Below, piece after piece: positions 31,939 through 43,333 of a DNA stretch of 64,000 nt (positions are counted from its first letter, which is position 1; every line of letters starts with the position of its first letter). The translations under genes were made by a program, and so were the position numbers. The DNA is from Auriscalpium vulgare (lineage: Eukaryota; Basidiomycota; Agaricomycetes; Russulales; Auriscalpiaceae). The stretch lies in assembly GCA_019915015.1 (NCBI GenBank), contig JAHBBC010000003.1, positions 2,046,001-2,110,000 on the forward strand, read 5' to 3'. The notes beneath the pieces were generated by a model. That model saw only the letters and a list, made by a program, of their open reading frames with translations. It was not told where the DNA came from and ran no database searches.

Positions 31939-34002
31939 TCAACCAGCATATGACACCAGGGGCCGCGTAGGCAAATATCCCTCCGGGGTGCGCATTCCGG
32001 ATTGAGGACTCGTCATATACCCTTGATGCAGCGGTATCCCCGCCGTCTGTATGGTGAGCGGGGATGGCCTCTTGATGCTGTCGGAATTCGGGTACACGGG
32101 TGTGGCCATGATGAAAGAAAGCTTGGACTCGTGATCGGTGCCTCTGCCGCGGACGAAGCGCCGCGAGTTGAGCCTGGGGGGCGGTCAGCTGGTGGGGGTG
32201 AGCAAGGGTACAAAGCCTCACGTCGCAACACAGGAGTTTCCGTAGACTAGGTACAAAGTGATTCAGCACACATTCGGGGAAGCAAAGATTGAATAACGCA
32301 CGTTTGCTCAAGATGAAGTACGTCCCCACGTAGACGGTGTTGTCCGGCATGAAATCATACTATCCGTCATGAGCAACAACTGGAGTCCAGACCCTGGCCT
32401 GACTCACCAAGAGTACGACGGCGATACTGCACACGCTGTCAAGCCAACTATAAGCACACCATATTCATTATCAAGGCGAACCCACTGACCTAGTGACAAA
32501 CCCGTTGTTCACTGCGTAAAGGATGAGGCGGTTAATGACAGTGTTGGATCTATCGCAAATGTGTATAAATACTTCAGATCGAGTAGACGCGAATGAGAAT
32601 AACTGACGTAGGGAATCCGGTGCGTTTTTTGTTTAGCGAAAAAGAAAGTGCGGCGGCGGTGAATATGTCGGTGGCCGCGCCCAGTGCCAGTGAGGCGATG
32701 CCGATGGGCTGGAAGAAGAAATGTATCAGCCAACATGTTGCGGCGGTAGCGAGGATAGGCAATGCTTACCTTGATCGTATGTGCCTGGTCCAGACGGGTG
32801 TTATTCCTATGACAAGAGAGCCGCGTCAGCTGACATTGGGAAACCACAAAATGGGTGCAGTTCGTACGCTCTAATTGTATACGCTGCGGCAGCCGTGAGC
32901 GAACATGCATGCTGGGCAATCAAAAGCAGGGCTTACCGGCTGCCGTGCCTAGATTGCAGCACACAAGGGCACGGTCAGAGTCATTCCTTGGAAGCGCACA
33001 AAATCCAACGGAGACTAACCAAGCTGCCCTATGGCCATTGCGACCTCGACACACAGTCAGTTGATGGAAATAGCCCCTCGATGGGCATGAGACGGACTCA
33101 CAATGATGCCAGTGAGAATGTAATTCCTGCTCACTGTCGATAGCGGGCAGATGAGCCTATGCCGGGGGAGAAAGGAACGAAGGAAGCTCACGTTTCCATA
33201 CGCGCAGTCCAAAGCAACTGTTGAAAGGGTAAGCGAATAGTGAGAAAAGTTGAAGCGGACGGCGGAAAGGGCGTACATTTTGACGACGGTCCCGATGATG
33301 GCCTGTCCAGCCAGGAAACGATTGTAAATACGATGCACCAATGATTAGTGGAGCTGTACCTACACCAACGACAATTTGTATCTGAGCAGTGACAAACGGA
33401 CATTTATTTAGCATGTAGAAGGGAAAGTATCCGCGGAATGAGTATCTCACACTCAGTGACCTGGAGAAAACAGACTCAGGAATTGAAAAGTAGACGCTGC
33501 GATGGTGAAAAACGTACCACACTGGAGGCTCCGGCAGAAGGTCCATACGGCCATAGTTTCTGTGGCTCGCTAAGTGAACAAGCACTGGCTACTGAGTGAC
33601 GAAACGCACGTCACTGTATAGTACCAGAGGCAATGACCAATGAGCGCCTGGTGCGCCGCTTCTGCGATCCTGAATGTAGCGATGAGTAAAATGCTCTATC
33701 AGTCGCCGAAGATAACGCACCATAGCCAGGACACCTAGATCAATCAGTACCATTGTTGATTACGGTACGTCGGACAGTAGTAGTCTGAATGACTCACAAG
33801 AATCTTATACCCCAGGCGATCCTTTGGGTACCGCTGGAAGTACTGCCAGACCTGGATGCACAGGAGGCCGAAGACACTGCGGAGAAGGAAGATGTTGAAG
33901 TCAGCGATTCGAACGAAATAGATCTGATACGCACATGCTCGACGCTCCAAAGCCTAGCACGATCGGCCCAAGCGTATTCGCAATTGATGGTTCAACACCC
34001 AT
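31939..34002 (-). CDS. DUF6534-type integral membrane protein, copy 2
   Basis: Start MGVEPSIANTLGPIVLGFGASS, spliced to VFGLLCIQVWQYFQRYPKDRLGYKILV, the conserved first hairpin of the family. Later exons give HQALIGHCLWYYTV, NYGRMDLLPEPPVW, VGVGTAPLIIGASYLQ, then QPIGIASLALGAATDIFTAAALSFSLNKKRTGFPTS, the most diagnostic block. The C-terminal exon has MPDNTVYVGTYFILSKR and LNSRRFVRGRGTDHESK, a cytoplasmic tail, ending SYAG at 31939. About ten exons with short introns. The same order occurs in the gene at 40775-42901, showing a recent pair. Function unknown; membrane topology resembles multi-pass receptors. It lies on the same strand as its partner with the F-box copy 3 and two secreted-protein genes between them. 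Confidence 0.75.
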
Positions 34003-35023
34003 TGTGTATGTGCGCCAAAGGCCGGCGGTTCCGGAAGGCAAAATGAGGGCGGATGTGAGGGGGGAAAGGGCCTGGCCGCGAAGCTCACGAACGGCCATAA
34101 AATAAGGAGGGCATAGACAGGCTATGAAGCGGACCAGTGGATACGCCGGTGATAGATCTCGACGCACCTCGAAACTATCTCACAGCTCTCATGGCGAGAA
34201 CGTAGACAAATGAGCAAGGAACCGCGTGGTTTACAGCCCATGCGCACTGCATTGTCGATCAGTCGGCCGCGGTTGCAAGGCTCACCTGCGGCGAGTGGGT
34301 GCACCGGTGCAGCCACTGATCCTCTCTGATCCTTGATGAACGATTGTCCGTCGATCGGCCCAGGGCGGGAGACCTACGCTGTGTACCTAATCTGTCAACA
34401 GGCTCGCATCATGACGACGGTGCTCCAATCCTCGACAGTTGGTCGGTTACTGGCTGCTACTGGCGGGTTGGAAGGCTGTACATTTGATGCTGGCGTTCAA
34501 TTTCACGAAGATGTTGGTGAGCTGACAGTGGACTGAAGATGAGAGATCAGGCCGAGGAACACCGACCCCGAGTGCCACATAGTGACTTTAGCTGAATTTG
34601 CCCGGCAGACAAGTCGTTCCGCCAGCGAAAGTTGGGATGCGCATGGATGACAACCATCGACAGCACTTGGTGACAGCACCCCGCTCGCCTCGGGAGACGA
34701 TCTGAAATTCCGGAATGTCAGTTTGCTTCTCGCCATCTGAAATGACCGCTATCACCTCAGTTCTGGTTATGCTGCCGACTTCGTGGAGGGCGAAATTTTT
34801 CCCGCCCGGGCCGTGGGAACTTGGTCGGCCGAACTGCCCGGTGGACGGGCCACGGCCGTCATGCAACGCAACATGTTTCTCCTTTCCATCTCAGCCACTG
34901 TCATGCCATTTCGTCTCTGTTGGCCTCTGAATCTCCCTGGCTTTTTGCTCGAAGTCGTCGACATCTTTTCCTGAAGTATCACACGCGGGAACCCAGGGGA
35001 GCCTGCTTCTATCGCCGAAGAGT
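34003..35023. other. Divergent intergenic region
   Basis: 1 kb between DUF6534 copy 2 (minus) and F-box copy 3 (plus). No supported gene; short frames in both directions are probably chance. Confidence 0.4.
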
Positions 35024-36909
35024 TTGCCGTTGGCGTGGCAGCAAATTTATGACGGAATCCGTCGAATGCCAGGAAGGTACCAGCGTGCTGAGCTTGACTC
35101 CGATGTGAGTGCATCATGCGTACGATATGATCGGTGGCTTTTCGAAGTTAGTAACCATTGGATTGATGTGTTCAGGGCCGCCACCCCCAACGCCTTTTGG
35201 GCTGACGCCCTACGTTCTCGACTCCCCGATCTTGCTCGTCCTTTGCACCCCTCCCTGCTCAGTACAGGCACGGATATCTTGTACCGCGCAGACCAGGAGT
35301 ATCGCGCCATACGCAACGTATTGTCCTCCCTCGCACGTCAACGCAACCAACTCGTGCCAATCAATCGCCTCGCCCCGGAAACACTTGTGTACATCTTCTC
35401 TCTCTGTGCCCAGGACGCGCCACACACGTCCAGGAGAGGAGGCAGAGTCAAACTTGGGTGGATTCAGGTTACGCACGTCTGCCGTCTCTGGAGAGACATC
35501 GCATTGGATTGCGCGGGGTTGTGGACAGATATTTTCCTCCATCTGGGCGAATCATGGACAAAGGCGATGCTCGAGCGGAGCAAACTGGCGACCCTCTACG
35601 TGTGTAACCAGTCCTCATACTTCCCATTGCCCATGTATGTGACCAGGCGCCAGGCCGACGATGTTCGAGCACAACTCTTCCGCATACGCGGGCTGGATCT
35701 GCATATGGTGGGCGCGCCCGTCGCCGACATGCTCACATCATCCACGCCCCAATTAGAAACCTTGATGCTCAGAGGACCTGGTGCCCATGAGCTGTCTCCA
35801 TATGGGCATGCACCGATCTCACTGTCAACTCCTTTCCTAGGCGACGATGCGCCACGCCTACGCATCCTCGACCTCCGCGATCTTATCCGCATTCCCTGGA
35901 CGTCCCCCGTCTTCAACAGTCTCGTATCCTTGTCCATCGAATTCCCGGTTGAACCTGACTCGATCCCCCCTTCCCGGCATCTGTTCTATGCGGCCCTTGT
36001 GGCAGGATGGGCTCTCTAGAAAGCTTACATTTCGGGGGTAGTTTGCCGCGAGCGTCGGCGCACGTCTCGGAAGCGCTGCCAGTTGAGCTCAGAAGCGTGA
36101 AGAACGGCTATCTGTGCCACCCCTGGCGGGATGCGGTGGACTTTGTTGCCCACTTCAGGTTTTGCACTCAATTCAATGTTTCGGTGGAGTTGGTCCTCGA
36201 CGGAGACTACACTTTTATGCTGGCCAACCATCACCTCCTACAACCTCTTCTCGATGTCTTCCTCAACAAAGCACCATATTCACTTCCCACATTCAGGATG
36301 ACCGGCGGCGGCGGCGGCGATGACAGCGTTCTGACGCTCTCTGCAGACCGCGAGGGTGGCCCTCGTGTCTATCTTTGTTTCTCCTGGGGTGAGAATGCAG
36401 ACTTATCACACGAAGGTCAACTCGCCTTCCTGGAATTCCTCGTCAATTCGCTTTCGTTCCACCACGAGGCAATCGAAATAGATCTCGACCTTGTCCCTTT
36501 CAACGAGGCAGCGTGGCACATTGTCCTTAGCCGCCCGATCGCACCTTACCGCGTCGAAACCACACTCCTGTCGGGCATCACGCTATGTCGAGCTCTGGCC
36601 GCGGCGATCGGAACGACAGAATCCCCTGCACAAACGTCCACCGACGCTTCCGCGGGCTATTCCAAGCTTCGCACACTTTCCCTGATCAAAGTCGAGTTCC
36701 GTCGGGACGACGGTGAAGACAACGATGTCCCGCAGCTGCTCTGCGATTGGTTGAAGCACCGAGCGGGTTTGGGCAACCCCCTTTCCTCCCTATGGTTAGA
36801 AACATGCGTCTACACCGATGAGGACTTGGCGAGCTGGAAAGCTGCGTCTCCGGAGACCGGATTCAAAGAGCTTACGCGGACTACAGGTCGTGGCTTGCCT
36901 GACCTCTAG
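35024..36909 (+). pseudogene. F-box/LRR-like protein, copy 3, one-base frameshift
   Basis: Third paralogue of the family at 5174-7113 and 21444-23363. An intron at about 35104-35176 is spliced before RAATPNAFWADALRSRLPDL. The F-box-like motif follows (INRLAPETLVYIFSLCAQDAPH, then GWIQVTHVCRLWRDIALDCAGLWTDI), and LRR-like strands (TPQLETLMLRG, APRLRILDLRDL, LVSLSIEF). At 35985-36010 the frame ends in a TAG; the +1-shifted frame resumes with MGSLESLHFGG in the register of MPLLECIEL of copy 1, and continues 300 codons to 36909 (LVSLSIEFPVE; SKLRTLSLIKVEF; SLWLETCVYTDED). One inserted or lost base would rejoin it. A GGC run at 36303-36319 gives five glycines. Pseudogene or assembly indel; the rest is well preserved. 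Confidence 0.7.
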
Positions 36910-37033
36910 CCAATGTATCGTAGTTGCCCTAACGCACACTACAGTTCAGTGGCCGACTCATCCCCAGAACATGAGCTCATGAACAACGTCGTCACAGTGG
37001 ATGAATATCCCTTGTCAGCGCTCCTGTATTTGT

Positions 37034-37089
37034 AACCCCACGTAATTCAAGTAGAATCTAGAACCCCATGTAATCCAAGCAGAATCAGA
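37034..37089 (+). repeat. 28-bp tandem duplication
   Basis: Two adjacent, imperfect copies of a 28-bp word (aacccca-c/t-gtaat-t/c-caag...agaatc) in the 3' overlap of two converging genes. Probably a recent local slip. Confidence 0.75.
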
Positions 37090-37096
37090 GTCATCG

Positions 37097-37746
37097 TCAG
37101 TCGAGATCATCCAACATGCGTGTCCCCAGAATCGTCTTCAACAAAGCATTCTTCAAATTCTTGCGAACGACAAGTTCCGACTCGTGCGCCCTTCTGCCGT
37201 TCACGTAAATACGCTGCATTCCCATGGTATATGTATGGCACGACGTACGATCTGACGCTGGAGCCGTCGTAGATGTCGAGACCCGCTTCGTCGTAGGCTC
37301 GCTTGATGTCTTCCGCAGCACTGCAACGAATGTCCTTCATAAGTAACATCCTATAGTACACATAGCCTCCAACACGCACAAAGGAAGAGTTCCGTTCAGG
37401 ATTTGCTTGAACAAGCCCAAACGCGAGACGGCGCTGATGTTGGCATGAATGTCGGCACTACGGACGAAGGCGCATTAGACAGCGGCGGCGAGATACAACG
37501 CGTAGCTCTGACCTTGTTGTGTCAACGCACGGTGATCCACAAGTCCTAACATGTGCTCTGAGAAGCGAAAGTCCCGGGCCCTCGGCCCTCTTCCAGCACT
37601 GTTGATGTTAAAACATCTCGGATAATGAGGTAAAACCAAGTACGATGGTACTCACAGTTGGTTGATCGAACGGAAATGGGTCCAGCCAGAGCAAACGACG
37701 AGATGAAGGGGAAAAGATAGATGACTTTGAGAAGTAAATCCGTCAT
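37097..37746 (-). CDS. Small predicted secreted protein, AEDIKR module, single copy
   Basis: Starts with a clear signal peptide (MTDLLLKVIYLFPFISSFALA before GPIS). The C-terminal exons give AAEDIKRAYDEAGLDIYDGSSVRS, then over a phase-2 gtacgt...ggcag intron RAHESELVVRKNLKNALL and KTILGTRMLDDLD, end at 37097. The plus-strand gene at 39384-40249 has the same AEDIKR word, an intron at the same place and phase, a following basic patch plus an amphipathic helix, and the same LD end. Between the signal peptide and the AEDIKR exon, splice choices are unclear: readings such as RLGLFKQILNGTLPLC can be linked only with non-obvious sites. So exact length is uncertain and decay cannot be excluded. The KR in AEDIKR is a possible kexin site. 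Function unknown; secreted signal or effector is inference. Confidence 0.5.
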
Positions 37747-39383
37747 GATGGCAGAGCAGAAGTAGAATCAGAGTTTCGAATGGAGTGAGTTCGGCAACCA
37801 GCACCGGGGAAATGAAAGGCAGATGACCAGATGCTGAGGACATTGAGATGGCCAACGAGGGTCTTTATAGCAGTCAGAGAGCCATGCATCATGGCGGCCA
37901 TCTAGGTAGCAATCGGTCGCAGCCTGGGCGAATTGACGGAGTCTGATCATCTAACCCGCAGGTGGAACACTTTTGCAGAGTCAGAACACAGTGACAGTCT
38001 GATTCTTGTAAGCGGGTCACTGCCTGCGGTACATATGCTTCTCGGTGCGATGGTGCCCAGGCGCCCCACAGGCGTCAGCAAGCACAAAAACGTGGTTACC
38101 ATCATAGTCAGGCCTCAGTGCTTTGGGGATCGGTGGCTTCTGCTCGTCTCTATCGATGGCCATTTAGCACATAGGAGAGTTCTCGGTGCACTCGCGCAGA
38201 GTCGCAGACAGTCCCTAGTATGAGTCCGAGCTGACGTTGCCACTCCAGAACGACATCGCCAATCAAGCTACCATCGCAATAGGCCGAAGTTGGGCGTGTC
38301 GTGGAAGAAATGAGGCGCGCGAAGTGCAGTCATGGTGCGAAGATGCAACGAAGATGGGAGTTGAAGAGAGTTGAAGCCGCGCCAGCGTTGGGCGCCAGCC
38401 TGAGAAAGGCTGGAGTCCGACTCCTTCTCTTCCCCCACAACGATCTCGCAACAGTTCATAATCATCGCGTCAAGATCTGTGGAAGCTCACCTATAATTGC
38501 GTCTCCCCAACACTACAGCCCAGTATCAGTTTCTTTCCATGACTCAATCTGCCATATACGCCCACTCGCCTAGGCGAAGCCTTGCAAGATGCCGCTGACG
38601 GCTGAGTGCATTTGGAGGCGCAGTCAAGGGGAAAGCTTCGAACCGCTGCAGGTCGTATGTACTCATATATCATATCCTCTGCTCACCAGATTGACGCTCT
38701 ACATAATAGAGAGCACCGCCGAACAACGTCACTCGGATACCACATCTTCCGCCATCGGATTCCAGTCAGAATCGAGCGCCGCCAACCAACACCTTGCGCA
38801 TCATTTTCCCTATTCACCGTGTCCTTGTCGGTGGAAGGAAGCGGGCTTGTAGCTCCTCCCACGAGCCCGCAAACGTGGTACTTCCTGTCCGCTGCCCGTC
38901 GAATATATCACTGCCCCAGGCCGTATCCCGAAGCAGCGCTATGCCACCCTCGTTAGTGGCTGCATCATCAAGTAGATGCTGCGCAACTTGCACGACTGCA
39001 AGTATCGAATCAGAAGCAGAATTGGGACGCTGATGCTGTTGCAACATAAGCGTCAACTCCTCCATCTCCACATTTTGCGGTCACTTTTCAGGTGCAGTGG
39101 ATACTCGATTTTGCTTAGCGACGGACGGAACCCTGAAATCACCATCTTTTGTTGAGTTGTTCTGCAAGCTTCGACGCCTTGTGGTCCTTTGTCCCATTCT
39201 AGAACTGAGACTCGGCATGCAATGCCATGGCCTTACTCAGAAGCTCGGAGCCTCTGTACATAAAGCTCGAACGCTGCGCATCACTCTGTCAACTTCAGAC
39301 TTTTTCTCCCGGGTACAGGCTACCCGCATTTCTTATTCATCAGCCCGCCGAGATATCCAAGTGACCACATCGCGCGGCCCTCT
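37747..39383. other. Divergent region, possibly one short gene
   Basis: 1.6 kb between the heads of the two small secreted-protein genes. A TATAAAG lies on the minus strand at 37863-37869, 117 bp before the left gene. A minus-strand frame at 38814-39071 (MEMEELTLMLQQHQRPN...) looks protein-like with VVQVAQHLLDDAATNEGG, but I could not join it to further exons. Otherwise nothing certain. Confidence 0.35.
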
Positions 39384-40249
39384 ATGTTCTACCTTTGTGC
39401 TCTCTTTGCCTTCTCTGTCCTCGCCCCGGCGCTTGCTCTGCCCGCTCTTGTCTCGCCGTTCTCGCCGTACGTGTTGCGAGATGATATTCACATTTCGCAG
39501 ACCATCTCATTCTTCTCGCAGAAGCGCGAGAATGGCCGAGGATACTCTCACCCACCGAAGGCACATACACTTGCCTAACCGGCCTTCTCTCCCAGATTTT
39601 CTTATTCACAAACACCGTTCTGAAGCCAGGTAAGCAACAATCCCACCTTGGGCTTCGAGATCACAGCTGATGACGTTCATCATAGTAGCTCAACAGCGTT
39701 GGATGATTTTAGCGCGGAAGACATTAAGCGAAACATTGTTTACTCCGGTGACGAAGCCGATGCTGGCATTGAGATGTATGTCTCGCTTATCTAGGAGCTT
39801 GGCGTGCTCACCCAGCGATATAGACAGGAAGATCAACACGATGTGACGCGCAGCCGACGTGCCATCCAGGAAGAGCTTCTCAAAGCCATCATCTCCGCAC
39901 GAGTCGAGAGTACTAGGACTGATGTACGCCATGACTCGCGGAGTCTTTTCAGCTCCATCCTCAATACGACTATTCCTATGTACACGTCCTCTCACTTCAT
40001 TCGTAGACGTGGCTCATCAGTGTCGGATGGCTTTAGCGCTGCGGAAGACATCAAGCGAAACATTGTTGACTCCGGTGAGGAAGACGACGCTGGTATCGAT
40101 AATATGTATGTATTGTCCTTATCTGATTAAGGCCGATCTCCGTGCTCATCCAACGATACAGGCAGGACGATACGCGCAGGCGACGTGCCATCCAGGATGA
40201 CTTGCTCAAAGCCATCATTTCAGCGCGCGTCAACAATGAGCTGGACTAA
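39384..40249 (+). CDS. Predicted secreted protein with duplicated AEDIKR module
   Basis: Signal peptide MFYLCALFAFSVLAPALALP, spliced at gtacgt...tcgcag (phase 2) to SARMAEDTLTHRRHIHL and HKHRSEAS. Two module copies follow. Module 1: DDFSAEDIKR NIVYSGDEADAGIE, phase-2 intron, QEDQHDVTRSRR AIQEELLKAIISARVE. Module 2: SDGFSAAEDIKR NIVDSGEEDDAGIDN, same intron, QDDTRRRR AIQDDLLKAIISARVNNELD. Each module is an acidic stretch flanked by KR and an Arg cluster, then a short amphipathic helix. KR, SRR and RRRR are possible Kex2 sites, so the protein could be cut into repeated peptides, as in kexin-processed precursors known from fungi. About 165 residues. The sites and repeats are visible; processing is inference. 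I do not know any described family with this sequence. The inter-module splice (near 39910-40018) has two candidate solutions. Confidence 0.55.
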
Positions 40250-40774
40250 GAGCTTTAATCCCCGCGAAACGTCCAGCATAGTAGGCGCTTCTACTCGAGT
40301 AGAACTCGAATACATCGTCGGTTAGTGGGGACTGCTAGTCGACCCAAGGCGTCATTGAAGTCACCTTCTTGTGATGCGACCTGGGCTCTTTCCCCCCAAC
40401 CTGAGAGGTCCGATGTTCCCCTAGACGAGGCCCTCCGGACGACAGCAAATCATCTTCTTATCCAACGTTGCTAAATGTTAAGCGAAAGAACGAACGAAAC
40501 CGAAAACGATGGTGGTACTTATCCAACAACTACTCCGAAAGATGCTCTACGAAATATATCTACAACGATTAGGTAGCGTAAAGACCGGCAGAGTACAAGG
40601 GTCCGAGCGGCGTGCTGGCGGGCGCCGCAAGCGGTTCGGGTGCTTGGGTGGTATCGCGATGGTACAAGTAGTAATACATAATCGGGTTTCCGCATTGCGT
40701 GCGTAAACCGTAGGACAGCAAGCAAAAGAAGACGAAAAGCAAACGAAGGGTCGGTACCTGCCGCCACGATTTTT
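40250..40774. other. Intergenic, no gene seen
   Basis: 0.5 kb between two converging genes. A continued minus-strand frame from the next gene reaches 40519, so part could be an alternative C-terminus of DUF6534 copy 3. Confidence 0.4.
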
Positions 40775-42901
40775 CTACCACGCCTTCGCGTACTCGTGTC
40801 CTTCGGCCTGGAGACGCCGCTGAAGCATGAGCACAGGCACGGAGGTGAGCAACCATGGCCACGTACCCCTGCATCTGACGTGACCGACACCTCGTGGTGC
40901 ACGCCAACTTCCAGTGGCGTATGCAGTTGCGGCTTGTCGTCGGGTGCCCGCGAGCGCGTGAACGGGTTGCCAACCATGAGAAACGTCGGGCCGGTCACCT
41001 CTTCCCGGTCGGTGCCCTTCCCGCGCACGAATCGCCGCGAGTTCAGCCTGTGTGGGTTTGACAGCGTTGAGTTCGAAACAGGCAGGGACATGGCGCCGGA
41101 TGGACTTACGTTGAGACGCATGAGTTGGCGTAGACTGCCATGTGATACGGGGTCGGGTAAGCGACCGTAGAATGATGGGTTGCCGAGAAAGGACGCACGC
41201 TTGCAGAGTACGAAGTATGTGCTCATGTAGATGAAATTCTCGGGCATGTAGTTGTACTGATGAAATGTCAGCGGAGCGCCACACGTGTGTAAACGCGTGC
41301 GTACCATGATCAACACGGCTATACTGCAAGCGCTGTTTCATGCGACAATGTGCATCAGAAGCTGTTTCTCGACGATGAGACGGGCGCCCTCGCGCACCTA
41401 GTGACGGCACCCGTGTTCACGGAGTAAAGAATGAGGCGGTTAATGAGTGTGTCCGACCTGGGGTAAGGGGGTGAGCGCTGCGGTCCACGCGTGGATGAGG
41501 GACAGAAGCTCACCGTGAGTATCCCGTGCGCATTTTGTGGAGGAAGTATGAGAGAGCGGCAGCAGTGAGAATATCAGTGGCAGCACCCAGAGCGAGAGAC
41601 GCAGAGCCGATGTTCTGCTGGATGGTCAGCCATGCGGTCAGGAAATGGCGAAGTCGGCAAAACATACTCGGAGTTTGTCTGCCTGTACGAGGTGTGTGTT
41701 GAAACTAGACGAAACAAGTTCAGCTCGTTGTCAAGCACCCCAAATGCAGCGCATTGCTCACGCTTTGGCGGTGAAAGCTGGCCATCTCATCAGTTGGGGC
41801 CACATGCGTGCTTGAGAGAACTCGACTCACCAACTGCGGTGCCTATACGTGCGCGGGATGCAATAATGAGGCGGTGAAACAAGTTTGCAAATCTTTGCTA
41901 CGTACCAAGCTGCGCCAAAGCCATGCCCATCTGAGCGATGGTAAGCTTCATGTTCATCAACGATCCTCAAGCATAGGACTTACTATGACGGAAGTAACAA
42001 CATAGTTGTGCTTGCTGACTGCCAGGAGCATGTGTGAGATCGTTGAAGACACGCGCGCGATGAGAGGCTGAAGCTCACACTTCCAGACACGCATGCCAAA
42101 GCAACTATACAATAATCAGCTTTGTAATCTCTCATCAGAAGAGAAACTGGCTCACATTTTCACTATCGCCCCAACGAGAGCCTGCGCGAACGGGTTCAGC
42201 AGACGAAGAAGCAAGGCATGAGCTCACTCACCCCGAGGGCCACTTGAGTCTGTGATGTTGAGCAGGAATTAGCTATGGACATGAAACACGATCAAAGGTG
42301 CGTACACTCAATGTCCTAGGTACGTCAACATCAGCATTGCCCAAACAAAGCACGAACGTGATAAGGCACTACACACCATATTGGAGGCTGAAGGAAAACC
42401 ATTTCAAGTCCGAAGTTTCTTGAACGTACGGTCAGCACCGGTGTCCGAGATATGCTGTCCAAAGGGGTTGCACGTACTGCACAACGTAGTACCAGACGGC
42501 ATGGCCAATGAATGCTTGATGAATGCATTCCAAAGCCCTACAATGCACGCACGTCAGGAAGCTGGAAGGGCCGGATCGGAAGTGGAAAACGACGCACAGT
42601 ATGCCAGCTACCTAATTCGGCACGAGGCGCGCGTGCGTCGACGTCAGCGCTTCTGCACGCGTCGTGGCGGCGGGCTCAAGGCGATGGGCACTCACCAGAT
42701 ACTTGTACGCCAGACTATCCTTGGGGTACTGCTGGTAGTACCTCCACACCTGTATGCAGAGGATCCCGAAAACCCTGTCGATGTGCCGACGCGTCGTGAG
42801 CGGGCGGCGGGGGCGGGAAAGACTGAGACGTACAGGCTGGACACGCCCCAGCCCACGAGGGCCGCACCGATCGTGTTGTTGACGCTCGGACCAGCTCCCA
42901 T
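40775..42901 (-). CDS. DUF6534-type integral membrane protein, copy 3
   Basis: Paralogue of the gene at 31939-34002. First exon MGAGPSVNNTIGAALVGWGVSSLY, next VFGILCIQVWRYYQQYPKDSLAYKYLV, against VFGLLCIQVWQYFQRYPKDRLGYKILV in the partner. Near the 3' end MPENFIYMSTYFVLCKRASF (partner MPDNTVYVGTYFILSKRALF) and RLNSRRFVRGKGTDREE begin the cytoplasmic tail, which continues NPFTRSRAPDDKPQLHTPLEVG and shows no close match to the partner. The exact C-terminus is unsure: one splice ends at 40775, another reading continues to 40519. About ten exons. Multi-pass membrane protein of unknown function; with the other copy it brackets the small secreted-protein genes. Confidence 0.7.
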
Positions 42902-43333
42902 GACAGACTGCACGCGCACGCAAGCTCGAGGAGTGAAGAGGGAAGGAGATCAAGAAAGAGGAAGCGAAGCACGGAGCTTTGAAGTGCTGGCGACGGTGCC
43001 GCGGCGTGAAGCGGAGACGTGGAAAATAAGCAGGAACCCCGAAACAAATCGAAGGACAACGGAAGACGCCATGATCTGTTGCTTTCTATATCTGCAGGGC
43101 GAGAATGCTGTCAAGAGCCGCCATCCGCACGGAAAAACATAACATACCCAACCGGGGAGCCAAAAACGCAACACCGGGTCACGGGAACATCCGGGCATAA
43201 GCCGATCTGGATTCGATCGCCACTTCGAGACATCGCCCCCGCTCAACGTGCCCTACCGTGCCGCCACACGTGCACAGCTCTCGTTCCTCTGCAAGGTACA
43301 TGCCGGGCGCATAGACATCCCATGTATACGCTA
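42902..43333. other. Intergenic, no gene seen
   Basis: 0.4 kb between the head of DUF6534 copy 3 and the tail of the next minus-strand gene. Confidence 0.4.

Noticed and set aside
38263..38465. Minus-strand frames resembling a short protein
   Set aside because: Two overlapping frames and no consistent splice sites; not supported as a gene.
42381..43142. Plus-strand frame of 253 codons
   Set aside because: Antisense of DUF6534 copy 3 exons; no domain.
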